A DNA stretch of 7,224 bases from an uncultured Clostridia bacterium (GTDB taxonomy: Bacteria > Bacillota > Clostridia > Peptostreptococcales > Anaerovoracaceae). This document shows, in pieces, positions 1 to 6,715 of the stretch. Position numbers and translations under genes: made by a program. Below the pieces are notes generated by a model. It was not told where the DNA came from. It worked only from the letters and a program-made list of their open reading frames with translations, and made no database searches. Within the stretch, counting starts at the first letter, position 1. Every line of letters starts with the position of its first letter. The DNA lies in the NCBI GenBank assembly GCA_934234035.1, contig CAKQHH010000046.1, forward strand, positions 1-7,224, written 5' to 3'.

Positions 1-291
1 CGCCGGCGGCGGGTGCGGTTCGCGCTCCATTCCCCGCTAAGCCTTTATCCTCGGTTTCAGGGCGCGAACCCCGGGCCAAAAACCCGGTGATAGCGGCCCG
101 GTCGACCGCCGGCGGCGGGTGCGGTTCGCGCTCCATTCCCCGCTAAGCCTTTATCCTCGGTTTCAGGGCGCGAACCCCGGGCCGAAAAACCCAGTGATAG
201 CGGCCCGGCCAATCGCCGGCGGCAGGTGCGGTTCGCGCTCCATTCCCCGCTAAGCTTTTAATCTCCGTTTCCGGGCGCGAACCCCGGGCCG
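1..291. repeat. 106/107-bp GC-rich tandem repeat array, about 2.7 copies
   Basis: Copies run 1-106, 107-213 and 214-291; the third is cut short. The first two are nearly identical, and the third is more diverged toward its end. Each copy has nested inverted repeats: GGTTCGCGC pairs with GCGCGAACC (17-25 with 62-70 in copy 1), and CCGGGCC pairs with GGCCCGG (71-77 with 95-101). The copy junction at 106-115 is itself the palindrome CCGCCGGCGG. There is no coding signal: the period is not a multiple of three, and the short frames crossing it have no ribosome binding site or family resemblance. The units have no variable spacers, so this is not a CRISPR array. It begins at the window edge and probably continues to the left. 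Its function is unknown. Confidence 0.9.
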
Positions 292-301
292 ACTTCAGAT
301 G

Positions 302-350
302 GAAAAGTGCAGCACGGAAGTCTCTCGCCGACCTCCGTGCTGCACTTTTC
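302..350. terminator. Long perfect hairpin, possible bidirectional terminator
   Basis: Positions 302-318 are the exact reverse complement of 334-350, giving a 17-bp stem with a 15-nt loop. The stem starts with AAAA and ends with TTTT, so either strand would yield a hairpin closing in a short U run. This fits a bidirectional intrinsic terminator between transcripts arriving from the left of the window and from the sulP operon. No gene ends directly beside it in this window, so the terminator role is inferred. Confidence 0.6.
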
Positions 351-375
351 ATTCCTATAATCCCGAAAGGAAAAG

Positions 376-418
376 AATTGACGACGAAACCTCGGGGCAG
401 AGCGTTTCGTCGTCAATT
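376..418. terminator. Second perfect hairpin, terminator-like
   Basis: Positions 376-390 are the exact reverse complement of 404-418, a 15-bp stem with a 13-nt loop. On the plus strand TTTCTTCC follows at 417-424; on the minus strand the stem runs into AATTCTTTTCC. The stem sequence is unrelated to the hairpin at 302-350, so this is a separate element and not a duplicate copy. A terminator or structured RNA are both possible. Confidence 0.5.
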
Positions 419-429
419 TCTTCCGCTTC

Positions 430-468
430 TCCGGAAGCAGTCCGGATTAGAGATTTTTCACTTTTTTT
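430..468 (+). terminator. Weak terminator-like hairpin with T tracts
   Basis: TCCGGA (430-435) and TCCGGA (441-446) form a 6-bp stem with a 5-nt loop. A 7-nt gap follows, then TTTTT (454-458) and TTTTTTT (462-468) on the plus strand. The gap between stem and T tract is longer than in a standard intrinsic terminator, so the call is tentative. Confidence 0.25.
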
Positions 469-488
469 GGCCAGTCAGTGGGAAGTAG

Positions 489-859
489 CCTTGTTGGCGC
501 CTTGCTCCCGCCAAGGCATTATTTCTTCGTCGGATCACGCCAACATGGCCCGGATTTTCTCGGCTTCCCGGCACCCTTGCTGGCGCCCTGTTCCCGGCAA
601 GGCCTTATTCCTTCGTCGAGCCACGCCAACATGGCCCGGTTTTTCCCGGCTTCCCGGCACCCTTGCTGGCGCCCTGTTCCCGGCAAGGCCTTATTCCTTC
701 GTCGAGCCACGCCAACATGGCCCGGTTTTTCCCGGCTTCCCGGCGCCCTTGTTGGCGCCCTGTTCCCCGCAAGGCCTTTTTCCTTCGTCGAGCCACGCCA
801 ACATGGCCCGGATTTTCCCGGCCTGCCGGCGCCCTTGTTGGCGCCTTGTTCTCCGCAAA
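489..859. repeat. 86-bp tandem repeat array, about 4.3 copies
   Basis: The palindrome GGCGCC recurs at 496, 582, 668, 754 and 840, exactly 86 bp apart each time, and GCCAACATGG recurs at 539, 625, 711 and 797. Full units are 496-581, 582-667, 668-753 and 754-839, with partial ends at 489-495 and 840-859. The second and third units differ at only about two positions, while the outer ones are more diverged. A short hairpin spans each junction, for example CCTTGC 575-580 with GCAAGG 597-602. Because 86 is not a multiple of three the reading frame rotates from unit to unit, so open frames here would not give a periodic protein. The unit is conserved throughout, without spacers, so it is not CRISPR. 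It sits just downstream of the sulP terminator. Confidence 0.92.
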
Positions 860-861
860 GA

Positions 862-945
862 AAAACCTGCATCCGGGCAGCAATCTTGGCTTGGCGATGG
901 GCTTCGAGCCCATCGGCAAGCGGTTGCTGAACGGATGCAGGTTTT
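862..945 (-). terminator. 84-nt extended hairpin terminator of the sulP operon
   Basis: The arms are nearly continuous. Positions 862-875 pair with 932-945 (14 bp), 878-883 with 924-929, 889-893 with 917-921, and 895-903 with 907-915 around a TCG loop. Small mismatches separate these blocks. On the minus strand the hairpin begins immediately after the sulP TAA (947-949) and closes in TTTTT (865-861), which fits an intrinsic terminator. It is much longer than usual, so a second role as a stable 3' end or processed RNA is possible. Confidence 0.8.
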
Positions 946-946
946 C

Positions 947-2968
947 TTATCCCGCCGGGTGATGCAGGTGCTCTTCCAGACTTTCTTCCACTTCGTGCTG
1001 AAGTTCCTCGATGCCGTGAGCATCCCGGTGCATTTCCCGGGACTCCTCGGCCAGCCGGTGCAGCACCTCTGCCACATGGTGCAGGATTTCCCGGTCGTTC
1101 ACCTCGTCCCAGTTTCCCGCCGCCTGTTTTCTCAAGTCCCGGAGCATTTGGTACTCATCGAAGGTGCCCAGCGCCACGATGGTTTCCGCAATTTCTTCCG
1201 CCGCCTCAATCAGCTTTCCGTTGGCGGCTTCCCCGAAGGTCCACTCGTATTCCGCCACCTTCTCATCGATGTACGGAATCTGGATCCGCTGCTCATCCCC
1301 TTCGTGAGCCACAATCGGGTACGGGCGCACCAGCCCGCATTCCGCCAAAGCATCCTCCACGTGACGGCGGCACATGCCCGCCTCCAAGAGTTTTTCGTCA
1401 TCGTATTTGTACAGGAGGTCGTTTACCACGCCGGGATGCTCCGTCATGAAGAAGCGAACCCCCTTCTTTTCCAGGTTTCGGTAGATTACCGGCAGCCGCT
1501 CCGCCGCCGTGATATCGATGCTGCCGATACCCCTTCCGTCCACGATGACCTGCCGGATATCCGGCGTCACCGCCCGCTCAATGTCCTCCTGGAAGGTGCC
1601 CACGTTGGCGAAGAACAGGGTTCCGCTGAACCGATAGAGGACAGTGTGCTGAATTCGCCGGGCATTTCGATTTCGATCCAAGGCGTAGAATCCATCCTTG
1701 CCCGGAATGCATCCCAGGTAGGCTCTCGGCGGAACCACCGCCCGAACGAACACATCGATAAAAGACAGAATGACGCCAATCACAACTCCGTAGATGGTGC
1801 CCAGAAGCAGCACGCCTAAGAACGCCGCCATAAAAATAATAAATTCTGCCCGATTGGTCTTCCGAAGTTTTGCCGCCAGATCGAATTCCAGGATGCCCAT
1901 CAGGGCGCAGATAACGATGGCACAGAGAATCGGCACCGGAAGGTATCCGATAAAGCCGGTGCAGAACAAGAGAATCAGCACCATGGTTCCCGAAGCTGCC
2001 AGGGACATCATCTGGGATTTTCCCCCGAATTGGGCGGCGATTCCCGTTCGGGACACGCTGCCGTTCATCGGGCAGCAGCCGGTAAAAGCCGCCACCAAGT
2101 TACCCAGCATGTAGGCCCATAATTCCCGGTCGTTGTTCACCTTATAATTGTTTTTCATGGCAAAGTTATTGGTGGCCAGAAGGGTTTCCGCCACGATTAC
2201 CAAGGCGATGGTCATGCTGGCCAGCACCATGTGCCGATCCACACTCATCAGGATGCCCCAATCCGGAAGGGAGAAGGACGGAAGCCCCGGCTCCACCGGC
2301 GGCAGCATCGTGACGCCGTATTTTTTTAGCGGAAGGAAATAGGACATCAGTGCTCCGGCGAACATCAGGATTACCGGCATCGGAATTTTGGGGCGGCGTT
2401 TTCCGCAGAAACGGATGAGAGCGATGGCGCCCATCCCCAGAAGGAAGGACAGCAGGTTGAAGTGCTGCATCGCTTCCCGAAGGATGTGGTGCACCAGCTC
2501 GAACAGCTCTCCGGTGGAAGCCGTCCCGCCGAAGAGTTTTGGGGCCTGCATCAGAATGATTTCGCAGCCGATGCCGCTGATGAAACCGCCCATAACCGGA
2601 GTGGAGATGAAGTTGGTAAAGCGTCCCGCCCGCAGCAGTGCGAACAACAGGAGCCACAGGGTAACCATCAGGGTGACCACCGGTACAAAGTCCATGGCTT
2701 CCTTGGTTCCACCGGCGATTCCGAAGGTGGCGAGCATTCCCCCTACCAGTGCGGCCGGTGCGGCGTCCACGCCGAAAACGAACTGCGGCGAGGAGGAGCA
2801 TAATCCGAAAAGGAGAATCGGCAGAACCGAGCCGTACAATCCGTAGATGGCCGGCAGTCCGGCAATCTGGGCATAGCCCATGGATATCGGGATGGATACC
2901 AGCGCAATAATGATTCCCGCCGGAATATCCTTCCGGAGATCCGTCCGGTTGTAGTTTTTCAGAAACAT
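947..2968 (-). CDS. SulP-family anion transporter with STAS domain
   Basis: Predicted 673-aa inner-membrane transporter of the SulP (SLC26-like) family, which moves sulfate, bicarbonate, dicarboxylates or other anions. Substrate cannot be read from sequence. Residues about 12-410 form the hydrophobic transport domain, including the early AGLPAIYGLYGS stretch and the later family segment PMNGSVSRTG near 300-309. A cytoplasmic STAS domain follows at about 435-540, with YRFSGTLFFAN and VIVDGRGIGSIDITAAERL. The last ~130 residues are charged, probably helical, and end in a His/Glu-rich tail that I do not recognise. The start is taken at 2968 because AGGAGG lies 5 nt before it; an ATG at 2995, nine codons earlier in the same frame, has no ribosome binding site. 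It is the last gene of the operon, 47 nt after the desulfidase. The frame is intact and of normal length. Confidence 0.95.
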   Translation of the reverse strand: MFLKNYNRTDLRKDIPAGIIIALVSIPISMGYAQIAGLPAIYGLYGSVLPILLFGLCSSSPQFVFGVDAAPAALVGGMLATFGIAGGTKEAMDFVPVVTLMVTLWLLLFALLRAGRFTNFISTPVMGGFISGIGCEIILMQAPKLFGGTASTGELFELVHHILREAMQHFNLLSFLLGMGAIALIRFCGKRRPKIPMPVILMFAGALMSYFLPLKKYGVTMLPPVEPGLPSFSLPDWGILMSVDRHMVLASMTIALVIVAETLLATNNFAMKNNYKVNNDRELWAYMLGNLVAAFTGCCPMNGSVSRTGIAAQFGGKSQMMSLAASGTMVLILLFCTGFIGYLPVPILCAIVICALMGILEFDLAAKLRKTNRAEFIIFMAAFLGVLLLGTIYGVVIGVILSFIDVFVRAVVPPRAYLGCIPGKDGFYALDRNRNARRIQHTVLYRFSGTLFFANVGTFQEDIERAVTPDIRQVIVDGRGIGSIDITAAERLPVIYRNLEKKGVRFFMTEHPGVVNDLLYKYDDEKLLEAGMCRRHVEDALAECGLVRPYPIVAHEGDEQRIQIPYIDEKVAEYEWTFGEAANGKLIEAAEEIAETIVALGTFDEYQMLRDLRKQAAGNWDEVNDREILHHVAEVLHRLAEESREMHRDAHGIEELQHEVEESLEEHLHHPAG

Positions 2969-2973
2969 ATCCA

Positions 2974-2979
2974 CCTCCT
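2974..2979 (-). promoter_or_regulatory. Ribosome binding site of sulP
   Basis: The minus strand reads AAGGAGGTGGATATG, a near-perfect anti-16S match 5 nt before the ATG at 2968. It decides the start codon in favour of 2968 over the upstream in-frame ATG at 2995. Confidence 0.85.
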
Positions 2980-3015
2980 TTTCGGCTTCTTCCATTAGTT
3001 TTTTCAGGGTTCGTG

Positions 3016-4293
3016 TTATTCGTCAATCATCATTTTGATGATTTCTTCATTGGTCTCCCGCATGCCGTCTCTTCCCAGACGGCCGACGTTGTGAATGGTG
3101 GCCTCGATTCCCCGGGTGACGATTCCGTCTCCCGCATAGAATTCCTGTCCGTTCAGATACATGTTGTATCCCAGGATTCCCGCATCCACGGCGGATGCGA
3201 TTTTGGCCGCGCAGGAAGCCTTGGCACCGTCACAGATGATACCGGACACGATGGCCAGCGCATTGACCACGGTGTGAATCACTTCCTTGTAACCGCCGCC
3301 GCAAAGATAAGCGATTCCCGCACCCGCTGCTGCTCCGGCGCTCACCGCACCGCAGTATGCGGAGAGTCGGCCGATTCCGGTCTTCTGGTGGATGGCAATC
3401 AGGTTGGACAGCGCCAGCGCCCGGTAGGTCTCCTCTTCCGTCGCCTTCCGTTCCTTGGCATATTCCAGCACCGGAAGGGAGCAGGTCATTCCCTGATTTC
3501 CGCTTCCCGCATTGATGACTACCGGAAGTTCACAGCCGTTCATCCGGGCATCGGAACCCGCCGCCGCCATGGCTTTCGCTCGGGTGCGCACGTCTGTTCC
3601 GTAGCAAGCCAAAAGCACGCTGCCGATGTTGGCGCCGTAGTCTCCCGCCAGACCTTCCTTGGCAATTGCCGTGTTGTATTCAATCTGCCGGCCGATAACC
3701 TCCCGGATATCCTCCACGTCCACGGTAGTGGCAAAATCCCAAATGGACTGCACGTCCAGCAGTGTCCGGTCCGTCAAGCCCTCTTCCGAGTCCGCCTCCA
3801 CCGGTACGTAGTGGAGAATTTCGCCATTTTTTTCGATGCGCACGATATTGGTGTGGTAGTTGGCAATTCGAACCTTGGCGGAATCTCCTCCCGCAAAAAC
3901 ATCCACGATGATGTCGAACACGCATCCGTTATCCACATGCTCCACCGTAAATTCCGTCTGTCCAAGGTATGCCGCAATCTCCGCCGCCTGCTCTTCCGAC
4001 ACGTCGGCAATCACTTCCAGTTCCCGGGAGGCGTCGCCTGCCACGATGCCGGCGGAAGCCGCTGCCGGGATGCCCTTCAGATGATTGGTGTGAGGCACGA
4101 TCACGCTCTTCACGTTCTTAATAATGCTGCCGCTGGCACCGATGCGCACCCGCTCCGGCATTTTGCCCAGCACCTCTCGGGCTTTGGCCGCCGCATAAGC
4201 CAGCGCAATCGGTTCCGTACATCCCATAGCCGGAACCAGCTCCTCCTTCAGAATCTGCACATAGGCCTGATACTTAATGTCTTCTCTGTTCAT
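3016..4293 (-). CDS. cyuA: Fe-S L-cysteine desulfidase / serine dehydratase alpha-like (UPF0597, YhaM/CyuA family)
   Basis: A 425-aa protein of full family length. Characterised relatives (E. coli CyuA/YhaM, M. jannaschii MJ1025) are iron-sulfur L-cysteine desulfidases that convert cysteine to pyruvate, ammonia and sulfide; related proteins are labelled serine dehydratase alpha. Seen here: the N-terminal motif VPAMGCTEP with Cys25, a central VINAGSGNQGMTCSLPV (about 259-275), SAYCGAVSAGAAAGAG with Cys314, and SGIICDGAKASCAAK with Cys354 and Cys361. Cys25, Cys314 and Cys354 are the likely 4Fe-4S ligands: from memory the archaeal enzyme uses Cys25 and two cysteines also 40 residues apart. The protein is cytosolic, with no signal peptide. 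GGTGA lies 6 nt before the ATG. It sits 45 nt after the thioesterase gene and 47 nt before sulP. The family is certain; the choice of cysteine over serine as substrate is inferred. Confidence 0.92.
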   Translation of the reverse strand: MNREDIKYQAYVQILKEELVPAMGCTEPIALAYAAAKAREVLGKMPERVRIGASGSIIKNVKSVIVPHTNHLKGIPAAASAGIVAGDASRELEVIADVSEEQAAEIAAYLGQTEFTVEHVDNGCVFDIIVDVFAGGDSAKVRIANYHTNIVRIEKNGEILHYVPVEADSEEGLTDRTLLDVQSIWDFATTVDVEDIREVIGRQIEYNTAIAKEGLAGDYGANIGSVLLACYGTDVRTRAKAMAAAGSDARMNGCELPVVINAGSGNQGMTCSLPVLEYAKERKATEEETYRALALSNLIAIHQKTGIGRLSAYCGAVSAGAAAGAGIAYLCGGGYKEVIHTVVNALAIVSGIICDGAKASCAAKIASAVDAGILGYNMYLNGQEFYAGDGIVTRGIEATIHNVGRLGRDGMRETNEEIIKMMIDE

Positions 4294-4338
4294 TGTAATT
4301 CACCATTAATCCAATCTTTACCTTACAGTCTTAACCTT

Positions 4339-4752
4339 CTATTCGTTCACGATTGGGAACTTCAGCTGCATCATGGAGAAAGTTCCCTTGCACAGCAGCG
4401 TGTCCTCGTCGTCGAACACTTCCAAATCGAATACCATAATCCGCTTTCCGTGCTTGACTTCCTTTGCCACCGCCCGCAGCTTGCTGCAGTGCAGCGCCGG
4501 CCGCAGGTAATAAAAAGAAGTGTCCACGGTTGTCGTCTTATACTGATAAGACGCGGCCGCCGCTCCGCAGGTGGTATCGCACAGGGTGAACAGCATGCCG
4601 CCGTGCACCGAGGATGCGCCGTTGGTCATATAGTCCTGCACCGGCACCTCTGCGGTGGCATATCCTTCCCGAATCTCCGTAATTACCACACCCAGCTTGT
4701 TGGGAAACGGATTCTTGTGGTTTAAGTAATCCCTTATTTCTTCGTATGTCAT
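4339..4752 (-). CDS. PaaI-like hotdog-fold acyl-CoA thioesterase
   Basis: A 137-aa soluble protein with the length and layout of PaaI/YdiI-type hotdog thioesterases, which hydrolyse acyl- or aryl-CoA thioesters, usually as tetramers. The signature NGASSVHGGMLFTLCDTT (residues 44-61) contains Asn44, His50, Gly51-Gly52 and Asp59; the Asp is the expected catalytic acid/base by family analogy. It is followed by the conserved strand TTTVDTSFYYLRPA (73-86). AAAGGAGA precedes the ATG with 6 nt spacing, which supports the start. It is the second gene of the operon, 38 nt after the DUF445 gene. The natural thioester is unknown, and nothing nearby encodes a CoA ligase or ring-degradation pathway, so a housekeeping or detoxifying role is as likely as a phenylacetate one. 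Confidence 0.9.
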   Translation of the reverse strand: MTYEEIRDYLNHKNPFPNKLGVVITEIREGYATAEVPVQDYMTNGASSVHGGMLFTLCDTTCGAAAASYQYKTTTVDTSFYYLRPALHCSKLRAVAKEVKHGKRIMVFDLEVFDDEDTLLCKGTFSMMQLKFPIVNE

Positions 4753-4790
4753 TTTCGGTCTCCTTTATCCGTGTCGTTTTTCTTTTTTTA

Positions 4791-5669
4791 TTAGAAGAGC
4801 AGATTCAAACACCCCAAAATCAATCCGATCAGCGCGCCCAGATTGACAATCAGGTTCAGTTCGCGTTTCATCACGGAAAGTACCAACTCTTCCAGCTGTT
4901 CGTTGGACATGTCGTTGACCTTCTCTTCAATCATTCCCGATACGTTGATGCGGTCGATCAGCGCCGGAACCGCGGACTTTACCGCACCGCGATAGGCCTT
5001 CCGCAGAATCCGCTCCACGCGCTCGTCGGAATATCCCGCTTCAAAGGCAATTTCCGACAGGGAGTCGCTGCTCCAGGTGTCCATCTGGCTGCGAACCATC
5101 CGGGTCAGAAATTCGGATCCTTTGGCATCAATTTCGTTCCGGATTCCGGCCTCCACCATCTGTTTTGCCGATTCCACGAAACTGTCGGTGATGAACATGC
5201 CCAGCATGCCGCCCCGGAACTGATCCACCAGCTTGTCGATGGCAGTGTCGGAAACCACCCGAATGGTGTCTCCGCTGCGAAGGTTCTGCAAAAGCTGCTG
5301 AGAAATAATCTCACTCAGCCGGTCCAGCCCTTTCTCATATTTCTCTTCGGAGCCCAGAACGCTGATGCCCAAATCCTCAATGGGACGGTCCATTCCCCGC
5401 ACCAGCTGAGCCACCGCGTTGTCCTCCGCTTCCTTGGAAAGAAACTGAGCGGAAATGGTCTCTTCCCCGAAGAAAGTGGTTTCCACCACTTCACCGATGG
5501 CTTTTGCCAGCCGCGGCTTGTTTTTCGGGATAGCCCCCGGGGTGAATGGCAGCGTGCGCCCCAGCACCTTGATTTCGTTTCTCGGCCGGAAAAGCATTTT
5601 CACGGCGATGTAGTTCGTGCAGTATCCGATTATCGCGCCGATCAGCGGCGGTATAATGTAATGCCACAT
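4791..5669 (-). CDS. DUF445 family membrane protein (YheB-like)
   Basis: A 292-aa protein of unknown function belonging to DUF445. The typical N-terminal membrane segment, IIPPLIGAIIGYCTNYIAVKMLFRP (residues 5-29, cited here for its Gly-rich helix, CTNY and MLFRP), is followed by the family block PFTPGAIPKNKPRLAKAIG (41-59). A long, mostly helical soluble region spans about 60-265. A C-terminal helix (about 270-290, ending NLGALIGLILGCLNLL) probably re-enters the membrane. The start is placed at 5669 because AGGAGA lies 9 nt upstream; the frame can be extended nine codons to a TTG at 5696, but without a comparable site. It is the first gene after the promoter at 5711-5739 and probably leads the four-gene operon. 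No enzymatic residues are recognisable. Confidence 0.9.
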   Translation of the reverse strand: MWHYIIPPLIGAIIGYCTNYIAVKMLFRPRNEIKVLGRTLPFTPGAIPKNKPRLAKAIGEVVETTFFGEETISAQFLSKEAEDNAVAQLVRGMDRPIEDLGISVLGSEEKYEKGLDRLSEIISQQLLQNLRSGDTIRVVSDTAIDKLVDQFRGGMLGMFITDSFVESAKQMVEAGIRNEIDAKGSEFLTRMVRSQMDTWSSDSLSEIAFEAGYSDERVERILRKAYRGAVKSAVPALIDRINVSGMIEEKVNDMSNEQLEELVLSVMKRELNLIVNLGALIGLILGCLNLLF

Positions 5670-5678
5670 ATTTATAAA

Positions 5679-5684
5679 TCTCCT
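5679..5684 (-). promoter_or_regulatory. Ribosome binding site of the DUF445 gene
   Basis: AGGAGA on the minus strand, 9 nt before the ATG at 5669. It supports that ATG over the longer TTG-initiated frame starting at 5696. Confidence 0.75.
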
Positions 5685-5710
5685 GTTCTTTAACAAAAAT
5701 ACACCTAAGT

Positions 5711-5739
5711 ATAATACTCCATGAGTTGCCGAATTTCAA
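5711..5739 (-). promoter_or_regulatory. Sigma-70-type promoter for the DUF445-thioesterase-desulfidase-sulP operon
   Basis: The minus strand has TTGAAA (5739-5734), exactly 17 nt of spacer, and TATTAT (5716-5711). An overlapping TATACT (5713-5708) would need a 20-nt spacer and is less likely. Transcription would start near 5704, giving a leader of about 35 nt before the ATG at 5669. No operator palindrome is evident. The promoter lies in the 93-nt gap behind the DMT transporter gene. Confidence 0.65.
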
Positions 5740-5762
5740 TTGGTAATCTGCACAGCGCCTCG

Positions 5763-6644
5763 TCACAGGTTCAGCAGCACAATTGCCCCCATGGATAAAA
5801 TCATTCCGATATAATCCCGGCGGGTCAGTTTCTCGTGCAGCACCGTCCAATTGATGCAGTTGATGAACAGCGCCACGCCCAGCCCGAACACGATGTAAGA
5901 AATAAATGCCGGAATGTCGTAAATCGCCCGAATCAGGAATTTGGTGGACAGGTAGTTGGAGATTCCCAGGAGCATTCCGCACACCAGGTCCACCCGATTC
6001 ATGTGCTCGTGGCTGAAGAAGTACGCCAGGATACACAGAACCAACGCCATCGCAAAGGTGATAGAAATGAAGAAGTCTTCCAGTTCATGAGGACAGAAGG
6101 CTTCGAACACCTTGGACATGGTATCCGCCATTCCGCTGCACACCAGCATGGGAATCAGCAGCCACCGGTAGGAAGTGCCCTCTGCGGACGATGCGCCAAT
6201 CGCCCGGCTTCTCTTGCCGACAGCAAATCCGCCGGTTGGAATGGAAACCACCGTCAGAGATGCCACCGCCAGAATCACGCCGCCCCACTGGGTGCTTCCC
6301 GGATACTCCCGAAAAAGCACGATGGACAGCAGCACCGGAATCAGAAGGCCCATATGGCTCATGGAGGCGGACACCGTCGCTCCGTTTTTCCGAATGCTCA
6401 GCTGCAGAAAAAGAAAGGCCGACACGTAAAAGAATCCGTTCACCATTCCCAGGAGCGGCGTCGTTCCCATCCGGTGAAAATCCAGATGGGCAATTTCTTT
6501 CACCACAAGTGCCCCTCCGAAAACTACCGCCATCACATAATTCATTAATAACAGAGATACCCGGTTCTCGCTGCGCTTCTCGTGGAATTTCATAATCAGC
6601 GAATTTCCGCTGCTGCAGATTATCGCCAGAATCAGATTTATCAT
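5763..6644 (-). CDS. DMT/EamA-family ten-helix transporter
   Basis: A 293-aa inner-membrane protein of the drug/metabolite transporter superfamily. It shows two EamA-like halves (about 1-136 and 159-293) of five hydrophobic helices each, joined by a polar loop near 140-158 (KRSRAIGASSAEGTSYR). The first half ends in WGGVILAVASLTVVSIP (120-136) and the second in YIGMILSMGAIVLLNL (278-293), the repeated closing helix typical of this family. Substrate is not predictable; members export amino acids, nucleosides or drugs. The start is set at 6644 because GGAGG is 6 nt upstream. A longer GTG-initiated frame from 6692 would run through the tRNA terminator and is rejected. No terminator is visible after its TGA, so it may read into the following operon. 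Confidence 0.9.
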   Translation of the reverse strand: MINLILAIICSSGNSLIMKFHEKRSENRVSLLLMNYVMAVVFGGALVVKEIAHLDFHRMGTTPLLGMVNGFFYVSAFLFLQLSIRKNGATVSASMSHMGLLIPVLLSIVLFREYPGSTQWGGVILAVASLTVVSIPTGGFAVGKRSRAIGASSAEGTSYRWLLIPMLVCSGMADTMSKVFEAFCPHELEDFFISITFAMALVLCILAYFFSHEHMNRVDLVCGMLLGISNYLSTKFLIRAIYDIPAFISYIVFGLGVALFINCINWTVLHEKLTRRDYIGMILSMGAIVLLNL

Positions 6645-6650
6645 GGATAT

Positions 6651-6655
6651 CCTCC
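6651..6655 (-). promoter_or_regulatory. Ribosome binding site of the DMT transporter
   Basis: GGAGG on the minus strand, 6 nt before the ATG at 6644. It fixes that start and excludes the 16-codon extension to a GTG at 6692, which lies inside the terminator stem. Confidence 0.85.
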
Positions 6656-6668
6656 AGTTCGTCCTTAT

Positions 6669-6699
6669 AAAAAAGGTGGTGCCGCGCACCACCTTTTTT
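6669..6699 (-). terminator. Intrinsic terminator of tRNA-Gly (bidirectional shape)
   Basis: GGTGGTG (6675-6681) pairs with CACCACC (6687-6693) around a 5-nt loop, flanked by A6 (6669-6674) and T6 (6694-6699) that extend the pairing. On the minus strand the hairpin begins 17 nt past the tRNA CCA end and closes in six U. The symmetric A/T flanks would also stop plus-strand transcripts. Confidence 0.88.
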
Positions 6700-6715
6700 A
6701 CCTCTTCACTTGCTA

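Noticed and set aside
489..859. CRISPR array
   Set aside because: The 86-bp units are conserved over their whole length with no unique spacers, and no cas gene is present.
519..1077. Several minus-strand frames through the 86-bp array encoding Gly/Arg-rich repeat peptides
   Set aside because: All minus frames are open here because the repeat lacks stop triplets. The frame shifts with every unit, so no single periodic protein would result, and start contexts are poor.
299..1819. Long plus-strand open frame (about 506 codons) running through the hairpin, the 86-bp array and antisense to sulP
   Set aside because: It crosses a perfect hairpin and a tandem array whose period breaks the frame phase, then mirrors the well-supported sulP gene. 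No ribosome binding site or family resemblance is visible.
3013..5693. Very long plus-strand open frames antisense to the desulfidase, thioesterase and DUF445 genes
   Set aside because: Sense genes here rarely use TTA, CTA or TCA codons, so the opposite strand stays open by composition. The translations show no recognisable family, while the sense products clearly do.
6669..6693. T-box riboswitch on the plus strand, suggested by AAGGTGGTGCCGCG resembling the T-box core
   Set aside because: The upstream plus-strand sequence is the antisense of the DMT coding region with no specifier stem, and no plus-strand gene follows. The likeness comes from the tRNA terminator stem.
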